Assembly: GCA_016888885.1 (NCBI GenBank)
Contig: CP069435.1
Location: forward strand, 1-64,000
From: Faucicola sp902506215
Lineage (GTDB): Bacteria; Pseudomonadota; Gammaproteobacteria; Pseudomonadales; Moraxellaceae
Direction of reading: 5' to 3'
Length of the DNA stretch: 64,000 bases
Shown: piece after piece, positions 53,156 to 61,171 of the stretch
Numbering within the stretch: position 1 is the first letter of the stretch
How the letters are laid out: each line of letters opens with the position of its first letter
Notes under the pieces: generated by a model
What the model was told of the DNA's origin: nothing
The model's input: only the letters and a program-made list of their open reading frames with translations
The model's database searches: none
Position numbers and translations under genes: made by a program

Positions 53156-54836
53156 TCTGATAGATATCGATCATCGACAGCGCTTGGCTTTGTATCGGTG
53201 TTTGACTGATATACTGCTGCAGTGTATCGAAGCGTCGTTGGGCGGTAGATACTTGCGATACCAGGTAATAATTGTAAGCGAATAAACCGATAGCGAATAA
53301 AATCGCTATTGCTATAAACATTACAGCTATGCGCCCCGTTTGTTGGATTTGTTTGAGTTGATATTGATGTTCGTTTATTGCTTGTTTTGTATCCGTGATT
53401 ATCTGCTGACTGAGTATCTTCATCTGCTCGGGAATGGTTTGCATAGCGGTTTTGCTCTGATTGATCACGTTGTGGCTCTCGTCGCTCACTGTTTGACCAA
53501 GTGCTTGCAGATCGCTTATCACTGTCGTTTTGGTGCTCTCTATCTGATTTGATATCGCTTGCGATTGCTGCGCTACGCTTTGACTCAGCACGTTCAATTG
53601 CTGAATCAATAAGTTGATCTGGCTCTGGGCTTGTTTGATCTGTTCGCTGCTTAAATTCTGCAAGTTCTCGACCAAACCCTTGCTCAAGCTTTCTATCTGA
53701 GCCACGATGTTTTGCAAAGCGTTGCGCCAATCGATGCTGGCGTTTTTCACGCTCTCGTTGATTGCTTGCTTGAAGCTCGCTTCGATTTGCTGGCTTTTTT
53801 GTTTGCTCTCTGCCAAGAGTTTCAAGGTCTTGGCGTTTGAAGTCTCGCTCATAAATCATGCCTTTTAATTTGATATTTCTGCCGCCATCGGGATGTTTAA
53901 TGCTGATAGATTTACCATCTTTTGCGATTCGAGTAATCTCAAACATACTCCCGATAAGCTCAATCACATCGGCTTGTGTCTGTATGCTTTCATCGCCTGC
54001 AATTGCTTCGATTAAATGCAACGCAATTTGCTCTTCGATGAAAACCTTCTTTTCTTTTTGTCCAGCCAAATTTGCTTGAGCATCAATTTCTTGTTGCTTT
54101 TGTTGATTATACTCATAGCCTTTTAATCGATAAGCCCGTTTCCGTTTTGGATCGTTGGGGTCTTCTAACCCATAATCGATATTGATTAAATCTTTCCATG
54201 AATCGACAAGATCAAAATCTTTGCCAATGTAATACACAGGCAATGCTTTACCTGACGGCAAATGAATATCGGCAAACACAAAATGTAATTCCTGTCGGTC
54301 CTTATCCTTGTGTTCCACCCAATATCCCGAATACTCACCTTTCATTAGACCGGGAAAAAGATTTCGTTCAAACGACTCAATTATTTCGACTTTTTGCGCA
54401 TCAGTTATCGATTCTTCAGGCGCAAATGACAAGACACCGGACGTGTAAATTTTGGAATTTTTGATGCCGTTAATGACTTCTGTCGTATCACTATCATTAC
54501 CATAGATTAGTCGGGCGCCAACGCGAGGTTTAGTTTTATCATTCTTATCAAAGAGCAAATAATTGCGCACTGCACCGCCGCCGCCTGTACGACTTAGTTC
54601 ATTTTTTTTAACCTTACCGTGACTAAAAAATCGCACTAACATTAATATTTCTCATCAAATTCTGATAGATTTGGCGACTCAAATTGATCAGCTGTGACAT
54701 GAGTACTTGTTATACACAAATCATTTTCATCAACGTTTTTAAGTGAATACAGTTCACGCAACTGCTGTAACTCATCACCGATTTTTTGCAATGCAAATGC
54801 CAGCTCTAAAACATTTAATGTCTGCTTCGGATCTAA

Positions 54837-55709
54837 GAACCTGTTCACAATCTTTTCAATAACAAAGCGATGAAAGCAAGATTGGTAAATTGAAGGCTCG
54901 AATTTAAATGACGCTCACAGTTTTTCCATAGACGTCTATTTTTCTCAAGCCAAGCAAACGAACGTTCTACAACCCACCGCTTTGGTATGACTTTAAACGT
55001 ATGCAGTTCATCTCTTTTGGCAACTTCTGTGGTAACGGTTTCGCCTAAAATAGATTTAACACTATTAGCAAATGCCTCACCTCGATAACCGCCATCAACC
55101 ATCACATTTTTTACGCGGCTTAATCGTTTGGCATGTTGACGAAGTAACGTTTTAGCACCCTCACGGTCGGTGATATTGGCAGTGGTAATACAGATAGCAT
55201 GCGGCAAGCCTTGGCTGTCTACCGCAATATGGCGCTTAATCCCTGATACTTTCTTTCCTGCGTCATAGCCTTTGTACTTAGCGGTATCTGTGTTCTTAAC
55301 GCTTTGAGCATCGATGAGGATAAAACTGGTTTTACCCTTGCGTTTGTCCTTCTTTCGCGCTTTTTTGACCAATTTTTTTTAAGGCTTGGTCAAGAATGCT
55401 GTTGCCTTCTTCGTCAAGCTTGCTCCATTTCTGAAAGTACGAGTGGACGGTGCGCCATTTGGGAAAGTCATGCGGCAGCTGTCGCCATTGGCAACCTGTT
55501 CTTAGTACATACAATAACCCACAAAATACGTCATAAAGGTCAACCGTTCTTGGTTTGGTCTTCTTCCTTGCACTTTCTAAAATCGGTAGTATGTGCTCAA
55601 ATTGTTTTCGGCTAATGTCGCTTGGATAGGCTTTTCTCATGGTGATTGATTCGGTTATTAATCGATTATGTAGCTTATCCTAGCATATTTTTTAATCGTG
55701 AACAGGTTC
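54837..55709 (-). mobile_element. IS5-family (IS427-type) element, copy C
   Basis: This 873-bp element has the same ends as copies A and B, with TAA on both sides (54834-54836, 55710-55712). It lies in the same orientation as copy A. Confidence 0.92.
54845..55640 (-). CDS. IS5-family transposase in two overlapping frames (copy C)
   Basis: Frame 1 (55640 to 55332) and frame 2 (55372 to 54845) overlap at the A8 run. Frame 1 is identical in protein to copy A, frame 2 to copy B, so copy C looks like an intermediate or a recombinant of the other two. Confidence 0.9.
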
Positions 55710-55988
55710 TAATGAAACCGTATGGGCATAACGCGTTAATTGATTGACATTATTACCCATACTCACCAATTGCCTTAACAAGGCAGCGTCAATCACAGGT
55801 AAATCATGAAGACGTTTTGCCGGTTCAGGTAAACCTAACAGAGAAACACGCACGAACTTTGCTAAGGGTAAGCCAAAGCCCTCGGCTTTAGCTTTTAATA
55901 ATTCAAACTCTTTATCATCTAATCGAAGATTTAAACGAGTTTTCCTTTTATCAGCATCATTAGATTTTTTATTATGGATTGAAATCAT

Positions 55989-56324
55989 TAATCAACATCC
56001 AAAGACTATCATCACAGTAACTATCAGCGCGTAACTTAATTTTTTTTTAAAATCGCTTCTTTATGAAATTTAACGCAGGATAAATTTTAAAGAGAAGCGA
56101 TTGCGGGGGTGTCAAGAGGGGGAAGTATTCCCACTTCTGCCGGCGACAGATTAGCATGTAACGTAGTGAAATGGTAACTCTGTCATTGCTGGCTCAAAAG
56201 ATTTTTTGCTTCAAGATTGTTTATTTGATTATACGAGCATTGTTTATGTTTGCAAGTAGTTTTTCTTTGACTTTTTACTGAATATTTTTATAATGGTATT
56301 GTGTAGTAACTATATGAGTTTATT
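55989..56324. other. intergenic region with candidate oriT of module 2
   Basis: No gene is seen. It contains a 10-bp inverted repeat (AATCGCTTCT at 56051-56060, AGAAGCGATT at 56093-56102), a G-rich stretch, a small GGGAA/TTCCC palindrome near 56130 and a CTGGCT word near 56189 that recalls ColE1-type nick sites. Its place directly upstream of mobC is that of an oriT. Confidence 0.45.
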
Positions 56325-56783
56325 ATGAAAAACGGATTAACTAAATCAGAAAATGAGTTATTGGATAGATTGGTTAGGGAATTTGAGGCTAAGGTTGCTA
56401 AATCTAAAATATTAGCAGATGAGCAAATGTTAATGTTGACACTATTTCAGAAAGCTTTATTGTCAGATTCGGATGTAAGAAAATTAAGATTATTGCTTGG
56501 TTTTGAGCAAGCTAAAATTACTGCTCGTGAAACTAAGAAAAAAGCTAAACTGGCTTTGCAAATGCATGAAAACGAAAAGAAACAAGTTATTGAAAATCGC
56601 TATCGACGTTTTGGTTTGGTGATTATTGAGTCGTTAAAAAAGTTACCGGAAAATAAAGCTACGATTTCTTTGTCTGATTTTTTAAATCTGATGCTTTCTG
56701 ACGAAAATTTGAATGAAAAGGATAAAGAGTGGGTTAGTGGTTTTTTACAAAATGATGTGATGAATGGCGATCCTAAAGATTAG
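56325..56783 (+). CDS. unknown 152-residue charged helical protein
   Basis: The protein is Lys/Glu rich and mainly helical (ENELLDRLVREFEAKVAKSK … ETKKKAKLALQMHENEKKQV) with a C-terminal LSDFLNLMLSDENLNEKDKEW segment. I do not recognise the family. It is divergent from mobC 2 across the candidate oriT and ends before a clear terminator, so a role as an accessory mobilisation or regulatory protein is possible. Confidence 0.6.
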   Translation: MKNGLTKSENELLDRLVREFEAKVAKSKILADEQMLMLTLFQKALLSDSDVRKLRLLLGFEQAKITARETKKKAKLALQMHENEKKQVIENRYRRFGLVIIESLKKLPENKATISLSDFLNLMLSDENLNEKDKEWVSGFLQNDVMNGDPKD

Positions 56784-56828
56784 GATAGTTTAATGGGTGT
56801 CGTTGTTATCAGGGAATATAGTATGTAA

Positions 56829-56866
56829 AAAGCGACAGGGTCTATTGTATGTCGCTTTATTTTTTT
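56829..56866 (+). terminator. rho-independent terminator
   Basis: AAAGCGAC (56829-56836) pairs with GTCGCTTT (56851-56858), followed by a T run. It ends the 152-residue gene. Confidence 0.85.
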
Positions 56867-56893
56867 AGGTTTTTAGATGGGTGTATGATTTTT

Positions 56894-57259
56894 TTAGAAG
56901 GGACAGTCATCGTCTTCATTATAATATTGTGCTAATGAAAAACTGCGATTGGATTGCTGTTGAATGAATTGATGACAGTCATCGCATATCCAATTGAATT
57001 TTTGATTCTGATAGTTATAGGTCGGTTCGTAGATTTGTCGCATGATGTTGCACTCTCTACAGTGGGTTTGGGTGTCATAGATTTTGAAGTGGCTGACCAT
57101 TTCGCTAAGTAACGGTGCACTGATGTTGTAATACTGACAGATATGTGTGATGTGATCTAAATGATTGCCGTGAGTTTCTAGTGGGTTTTCAAAGTAGTCA
57201 CGCACAATGATGGTTTGTTGTTCACTGATGTGGTTTTTTGCGAGGTATTTGTAGTCCAT
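56894..57259 (-). CDS. unknown 121-residue protein with zinc-ribbon-like Cys pairs
   Basis: The protein carries HCRECNIM and ICDDCHQF, two Cys-x2-Cys pairs about 30 residues apart that could hold a zinc ion, and ends with an acidic DDDCPF. The family is not recognised. It lies after the 94-residue gene on the same strand, 60 bp downstream, so both may be one operon. Confidence 0.6.
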   Translation of the reverse strand: MDYKYLAKNHISEQQTIIVRDYFENPLETHGNHLDHITHICQYYNISAPLLSEMVSHFKIYDTQTHCRECNIMRQIYEPTYNYQNQKFNWICDDCHQFIQQQSNRSFSLAQYYNEDDDCPF

Positions 57260-57318
57260 ATGATTGTCCTTTTTTTAGGTTAGGCTTGTGATTTTGGCGG
57301 TTATTAAGGGGACTTGTT

Positions 57319-57603
57319 CTATGCTATTTCTGGCATAAGTTTTAGAAATTTATGTTCAAGTTGTTGGTATTTTTCTTGGTCGTCGTTTACGTCTATGTCG
57401 TCTAATATTTCTGAAATCCATGTTTGAATGGCTTGGGTGTTGTTGCAGCGTTTGATGATTCCTAGAAACAGGTAAAGGTTGTCACCTGGTTGTATCCGCT
57501 GTTCTTTGATTAGTTGGCTTGTAAGCTTATTAATTTGCTGTTGGCAGTTTTTTCTTTGGTCAAGCTGGTCATAGAGGTGTTGGATGATGGGGTTTGGGTG
57601 CAT
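57319..57603 (-). CDS. unknown 94-residue helical protein
   Basis: The protein is mostly helical and polar (DQRKNCQQQINKLTSQLIKE, TWISEILDDIDVNDDQEKY). No family is recognised. It begins at ATG 57603 with GGAG (complement of ctcc at 57611) about 8 bp upstream, and is divergent from the regulator at 57777. Confidence 0.55.
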   Translation of the reverse strand: MHPNPIIQHLYDQLDQRKNCQQQINKLTSQLIKEQRIQPGDNLYLFLGIIKRCNNTQAIQTWISEILDDIDVNDDQEKYQQLEHKFLKLMPEIA

Positions 57604-57776
57604 TTTTGTGCTCCTTGTGGGATATTTTTTGGTAAATTATTCATTCCTATGCGATAATAGCAAATCAAAAGAAAATATAATTTTCTTTATATTTAATTTT
57701 GTTTTCTCTACAGGAAATAAATTAAAACATAAAGAAAACTAAGTCAAGCATTTTTTGTCATTTATTTGGTTTTTCT

Positions 57777-58004
57777 ATGATTAAGTTAAATTTACCTGTG
57801 CTTTTTGCCCAACGTGGGCTCCGTGTTGCAGATGCAGAACGTGATTCGGGTGTAAATCGGACAACGCTTTATCGGCTTTTTAATAATGAATCCTCTCGGA
57901 TTGATTTTGAGACGTTAGATAAGTTGTGCATTTATTTGGATTGCGAGCCCAAAGATGTGTTTATTTTCGAGAAACCTGTCGCTGAAAGTCAGTCATCAAG
58001 TTAA
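57777..58004 (+). CDS. XRE-family transcriptional regulator of the RM operon
   Basis: The 75-residue Cro/CI-type protein (FAQRGLRVADAERDSGVNRTTLYRLFNNESSRIDFETLDKLC…) belongs to the small YozG-like group. It lies 21 bp before hsdM. As with controller proteins of RM systems it probably represses or times expression of the hsd operon, but this is inferred from position. Confidence 0.85.
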   Translation: MIKLNLPVLFAQRGLRVADAERDSGVNRTTLYRLFNNESSRIDFETLDKLCIYLDCEPKDVFIFEKPVAESQSSS

Positions 58005-58025
58005 TATTTATTTTTAGGATATATT

Positions 58026-59570
58026 ATGACCGCTATTTTGCAACGTGCAGAGCTGCAACGTCGTATTTGGCAAATTGCTAATGATGTGCGCGGTTCTATC
58101 GATGGTTGGGATTTTAAGCAGTATGTATTAGGGGCGTTATTCTATCGCTTTATCAGTGAGAATTTTGCGAGTTATATCGAAGGGGGTGACGATAGCGTCA
58201 ATTACGCCACATTCCCCGATGACAGTCCTATTTTAGCCAGTATCAAAGATGATGCGATTAAGACCAAAGGCTATTTTATTTATCCCAGTCAGCTATTTAG
58301 CAATGTGGCGAAAAATGCTAACACCAATGACAGTTTAAATACGGATTTAGCCAATATTTTCTCAGATATTGAAGCGTCTGCCCTAGGCTACCCTTCCGAA
58401 CCTGATATTAAAGGGTTATTTGGCGATTTTGATACCACCAGTAGCCGTTTAGGTAATACAGTCGCAGACAAAAATAAACGCCTTGCGGCCGTGCTAAAAG
58501 GTGTGGAAGATTTAGATTTTGGTAATTTTGAAGACAATCATATTGATTTGTTTGGTGATGCGTACGAATTTTTGATTTCTAACTATGCTGCCAATGCAGG
58601 CAAATCAGGCGGTGAATTTTTTACCCCACAACACGTTTCTAAATTGATTGCTCAACTGGCATTACATGGTCAGACAACCGTAAATAAGATTTATGACCCT
58701 GCGGCGGGTTCAGGGTCGCTGTTATTGCAAGCCAAAAAGCAATTTGATGAGCATATCATCGAAGAGGGATTTTTTGGGCAAGAAATCAATCACACGACCT
58801 ATAATCTGGCTCGTATGAATATGTTTTTGCATAATATCAATTACGATAAGTTCAATATGATGCTGGGCGATACCTTGCTTGAGCCCCATTTTGGCGATGA
58901 TAAGCCGTTTGATGCCATTGTGTCGAATCCCCCCTACTCTGTCAAATGGGTGGGTAGCGATGACCCAACGCTAATTAATGACGAGCGTTTTGCCCCTGCG
59001 GGCGTACTGGCTCCTAAGTCAAAGGCAGATTTTGCCTTTATTCTGCACGCCTTGGCATATTTATCGAGTAAAGGACGGGCGGCGATTGTCTCTTTCCCAG
59101 GTATCTTCTACCGTGGCGGTGCGGAACAAAAAATCCGACAATACTTGGTCGATAACAACTTTGTCGAAACGGTGATTTCACTTGCCCCCAACTTGTTTTT
59201 TGGTACGTCGATTGCGGTAAATATTCTAGTTTTATCAAAACATAAAGCCGATAATAAAACTCAGTTCATTGATGCCAGTAAGTTGTTTAAAAAAGAAACC
59301 AATACTAACACGCTAACCGATGACCATATTGCCCAGATTATCGATGTTTTCGCCAGCAAAACAGATATTCCCTATTTTGCCAAGTCGGTTGAAAACCGTC
59401 AGATTGCCGAAAATGACTATAATTTGGCAGTGAGTAGCTATGTGGAAGCGGAAGACACCCGTGAAGTGATTGATATTCAAACATTAAATGCCGAACTTGC
59501 CCAGACGGTTGCCAATATTGATAGGTTACGCAAAGAGATTGATGCAATTGTGGCGGAGATTGAGGCATGA
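58026..59570 (+). CDS. hsdM: type I restriction-modification methyltransferase subunit HsdM
   Basis: The 514-residue protein has the helical HsdM_N domain (RRIWQIANDVRGSIDGWDFK) and an N6-adenine methyltransferase domain with motif I (IYDPAAGSGSLLLQ) and catalytic motif IV (NPPYS). It should methylate adenine as an M2S complex with HsdS. The length is typical of the EcoR124 (type IC) family. AGGA precedes the ATG. The end overlaps the next gene by 4 bp. Confidence 0.95.
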   Translation: MTAILQRAELQRRIWQIANDVRGSIDGWDFKQYVLGALFYRFISENFASYIEGGDDSVNYATFPDDSPILASIKDDAIKTKGYFIYPSQLFSNVAKNANTNDSLNTDLANIFSDIEASALGYPSEPDIKGLFGDFDTTSSRLGNTVADKNKRLAAVLKGVEDLDFGNFEDNHIDLFGDAYEFLISNYAANAGKSGGEFFTPQHVSKLIAQLALHGQTTVNKIYDPAAGSGSLLLQAKKQFDEHIIEEGFFGQEINHTTYNLARMNMFLHNINYDKFNMMLGDTLLEPHFGDDKPFDAIVSNPPYSVKWVGSDDPTLINDERFAPAGVLAPKSKADFAFILHALAYLSSKGRAAIVSFPGIFYRGGAEQKIRQYLVDNNFVETVISLAPNLFFGTSIAVNILVLSKHKADNKTQFIDASKLFKKETNTNTLTDDHIAQIIDVFASKTDIPYFAKSVENRQIAENDYNLAVSSYVEAEDTREVIDIQTLNAELAQTVANIDRLRKEIDAIVAEIEA

Positions 59571-60046
59571 TTACACTCTATCACGGTAGCAATGTCGCTG
59601 TCGATATGCCAAAGATTTTACCCAATTTACGAGCCTTAGATTTTGGTTGTGGATTTTATTTGACCAGTAGCTATGCTCAAGCGGAACGCTGGGCAAAAGT
59701 GATATTTAAAAGACGGCAAGCGGGGCAACCCATTGTTAATATTTATACGTTTGATGATGAGCTTGCTATCGCCTTAAACGTGTTGCAGTTTAAAGATGCC
59801 AATGCCGATTGGTTAGAATTTGTCGTTAATAATCGCAAAGCGTTAAAACTTTTTGATTTTGATATCGTGATTGGTCCTGTTGCTAATGATGCCACTTTAC
59901 CTGTCATTGATGATTATATGGATGGCAGATATACCCAAGAAGAAGCGGTTCGGCGTTTATTACCCCAGAATTTGACTGACCAATATGCGTTTTGTAGTGA
60001 GATTAGCTTAGGCTATTTGACTTATCAAGGGAGCAAAATCGTATGA
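59567..60046 (+). CDS. DUF3990 protein (ADP-ribosyltransferase-like)
   Basis: The 159-residue protein starts with ITLYHGSNVAVDMPKIL and continues LDFGCGFYLTSSYAQAERWA, the hallmark of DUF3990, a family with an ADP-ribosyltransferase-like pattern (H/Y near the N-terminus, then F-Y-L-T). It overlaps hsdM and the next gene by 4 bp each (ATGA), so it is translated as part of the hsd operon. DUF3990 genes often occur with DUF3791 genes and may be toxins of toxin-antitoxin-like modules; the target is unknown. Confidence 0.8.
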   Translation: MITLYHGSNVAVDMPKILPNLRALDFGCGFYLTSSYAQAERWAKVIFKRRQAGQPIVNIYTFDDELAIALNVLQFKDANADWLEFVVNNRKALKLFDFDIVIGPVANDATLPVIDDYMDGRYTQEEAVRRLLPQNLTDQYAFCSEISLGYLTYQGSKIV

Positions 60047-60294
60047 ACGCTGTATCAGCCCGAACGTTAGATTTTTTTGACCGTCATGTGGTGCAACATA
60101 TCGTTGAAAAATACGGTTTTGATGAATTGCAGGCAATTAAGGCGTTTATCAGCTCTGAAACCTATGCCATGTTACAAGACCCAGAGCTTGAGTTATACAA
60201 GGTAAGTCCCTTGATTATTTTTGATATGTGGGAAAGTGAGCAAGTGACAGGCAATCCACGCAATTCACTGTATTTACGGGCGGATGAAGTATGA
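60043..60294 (+). CDS. small protein between DUF3990 and DUF3791 genes
   Basis: The 83-residue protein (IVEKYGFDELQAIKAFISSETYAMLQ … LIIFDMWESEQVTGNPRNSLYLR) looks like a partner commonly found in this module. It overlaps both neighbours by 4 bp. A role as antitoxin or adaptor is inferred from its size and place. Confidence 0.65.
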   Translation: MNAVSARTLDFFDRHVVQHIVEKYGFDELQAIKAFISSETYAMLQDPELELYKVSPLIIFDMWESEQVTGNPRNSLYLRADEV

Positions 60295-60494
60295 GCAAGG
60301 AATACGCATTTTTTATTTATTTGTTAGAGCGTTATGCGGAGTATCGACAGGTTTCGGCTCAAAAGGTTTTGGCAATGTGGGAATCGTTAGGGATTACGCA
60401 GTTTATCGTGGATATGTATGAGTTATACCATATTGAGCGGTTGGAAAATGCCTTTGCGGATATTGATAGAATAATGGCGGAGGCAGGGGCGTGA
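60291..60494 (+). CDS. DUF3791 protein, putative antitoxin partner
   Basis: The 67-residue protein (FFIYLLERYAEYRQVSAQKVLAMWESLGI … FIVDMYELYHIERLENAFADID) fits DUF3791. It overlaps the preceding gene and hsdS by 4 bp. In the family it accompanies DUF3990. Both small proteins may neutralise the DUF3990 enzyme or link it to the RM complex. Confidence 0.75.
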   Translation: MSKEYAFFIYLLERYAEYRQVSAQKVLAMWESLGITQFIVDMYELYHIERLENAFADIDRIMAEAGA

Positions 60495-61171
60495 GTGCGA
60501 TTTTGGATAAGTTGTTAAAAGGGCAAAAAGTTGAGTGGCTACCGTTAAATGAAATTGTTTTACCAACAAAAAATATAAAGTGGAAAGATGTAGATTCAAT
60601 TTATCAATATATTGATTTGACTTCTGTCGATAGAAAGACAAATGCAATTATCGAAACATCATTAATTGATAAAGAGAATGCCCCAAGCCGTGCTCAAAAA
60701 ATTGTTGAGCATAATGACATTATATTTGCTACAACCAGACCAACACAAATGCGTATAGCCGTTATAACTGAAGAACTTCACGAACAAATAGCAAGTACTG
60801 GTTATTGTATTTTAAGGGCTGATATTAAAATAGTTTTACCAAAATGGATTTATTATAATCTTTCTAGCGTATCTTTCAAAAATTACCTTGAAGAAAATGA
60901 AAGTGGTTCTGCATATCCTGCAATTTCTGACACAAAGTTAAAAGAATTTAAAATTCCTATCCCACCGCTTGACGTCCAAGCCGAGATTGTGCGAATTTTG
61001 GACGCATTTACAGCCATTACAGCCGAGCTTACGCAAGAATTAGCAAAAGAAAAAATATTGCGAGAAAAGCAATATCAATATTACCGTGATAAATTGCTTT
61101 CGTTTTCAGAGGCAGGTATAGAAACAGACAGCAACAGACAGCAACAGACAGCAACAGACAGCATTATGTGA
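60491..61171 (+). CDS. hsdS: HsdS specificity subunit, N-terminal half (TRD1 + conserved region)
   Basis: The 226-residue product starts with GTG (overlapping the DUF3791 stop) and has one target-recognition domain (about 10-155) and a central conserved helical region (PLDVQAEIVRILDAFTAITAELTQELAKEK). It stops at a TGA just after four 10-bp repeats. The second half continues in another frame at 61164-61772. With three repeats (one fewer) both halves would fuse to a 423-residue HsdS, the normal length. As it stands it may act as a half-subunit dimer, as known for truncated EcoR124/EcoDXXI HsdS, or be inactive. Confidence 0.9.
   Translation: MSAILDKLLKGQKVEWLPLNEIVLPTKNIKWKDVDSIYQYIDLTSVDRKTNAIIETSLIDKENAPSRAQKIVEHNDIIFATTRPTQMRIAVITEELHEQIASTGYCILRADIKIVLPKWIYYNLSSVSFKNYLEENESGSAYPAISDTKLKEFKIPIPPLDVQAEIVRILDAFTAITAELTQELAKEKILREKQYQYYRDKLLSFSEAGIETDSNRQQQTATDSIM
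61124..61163 (+). repeat. four 10-bp tandem repeats in hsdS
   Basis: ACAGACAGCA is present four times in tandem with no mismatch. Ten is not a multiple of three, so each gain or loss shifts the frame. Three or six copies would join the two hsdS halves. It lies exactly where EcoR124-type HsdS carries its 12-bp repeat between the halves. Confidence 0.95.

Larger units (their letters stand above)
51491..53852 (-). pseudogene. mobB: nested MobB-like membrane coiled-coil protein, split by the IS
   Basis: The product begins at 53852 (MSETSNAKTLKLLAESKQKS), is coiled coil to about residue 165 and has a membrane helix (AVMFIAIAILFAIGLFAYNYYLV, about 172-194). Coding reaches SMIDIYQ at the IS; past the IS the same frame continues as NNGKEGGILITPKN… to a TAG at 51493-51491. 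It is nested in mobA in another frame. MobB proteins of this type anchor the relaxase to the membrane. As it stands the last residues come from the IS end (DCKFFCVNL), so a near-full protein with the membrane helix may still be made. Confidence 0.75.
50637..54642 (-). pseudogene. mobA: MOBP-type relaxase MobA (module 2), split by IS256-type element
   Basis: The N-terminal part (54642 to 53156, ~496 residues) has the relaxase domain: VRFFSHGKVKKNELSRTGGG, YWVEHKDKDRQELHFVFADIHLPSGK and DPNDPKRKR. The C-terminal part (51647 to 50637, ~332 residues) is a basic, repetitive tail. Both break at the codons for DRYLSE/YLSEQ; deleting the IS with one TCTGATAGATA copy joins them in frame into a protein of about 828 residues. 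The start overlaps the mobC stop (TAATG). The large out-of-frame genes inside it (mobB, 50891-51484) match the ColE1 mob gene plan. The truncated N-terminal part still contains the whole catalytic domain. Confidence 0.85.
54642..55988 (-). pseudogene. mobC: MobC of module 2, split by IS5-type copy C
   Basis: The N-terminal part (55988 to 55710) has a ribbon-helix-helix (KTRLNLRLDDKEFELLKAKA) and the MobC motif LVSMGNNVNQLTRYAH. After the IS the frame continues as LDPKQTLNVLELAFALQKIGD to a stop at 54642. Removing the IS and one TAA copy gives …TVSLDPKQT… in frame, ~157 residues. The remaining N-terminal part contains the DNA-binding region and may retain some function. Confidence 0.85.
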
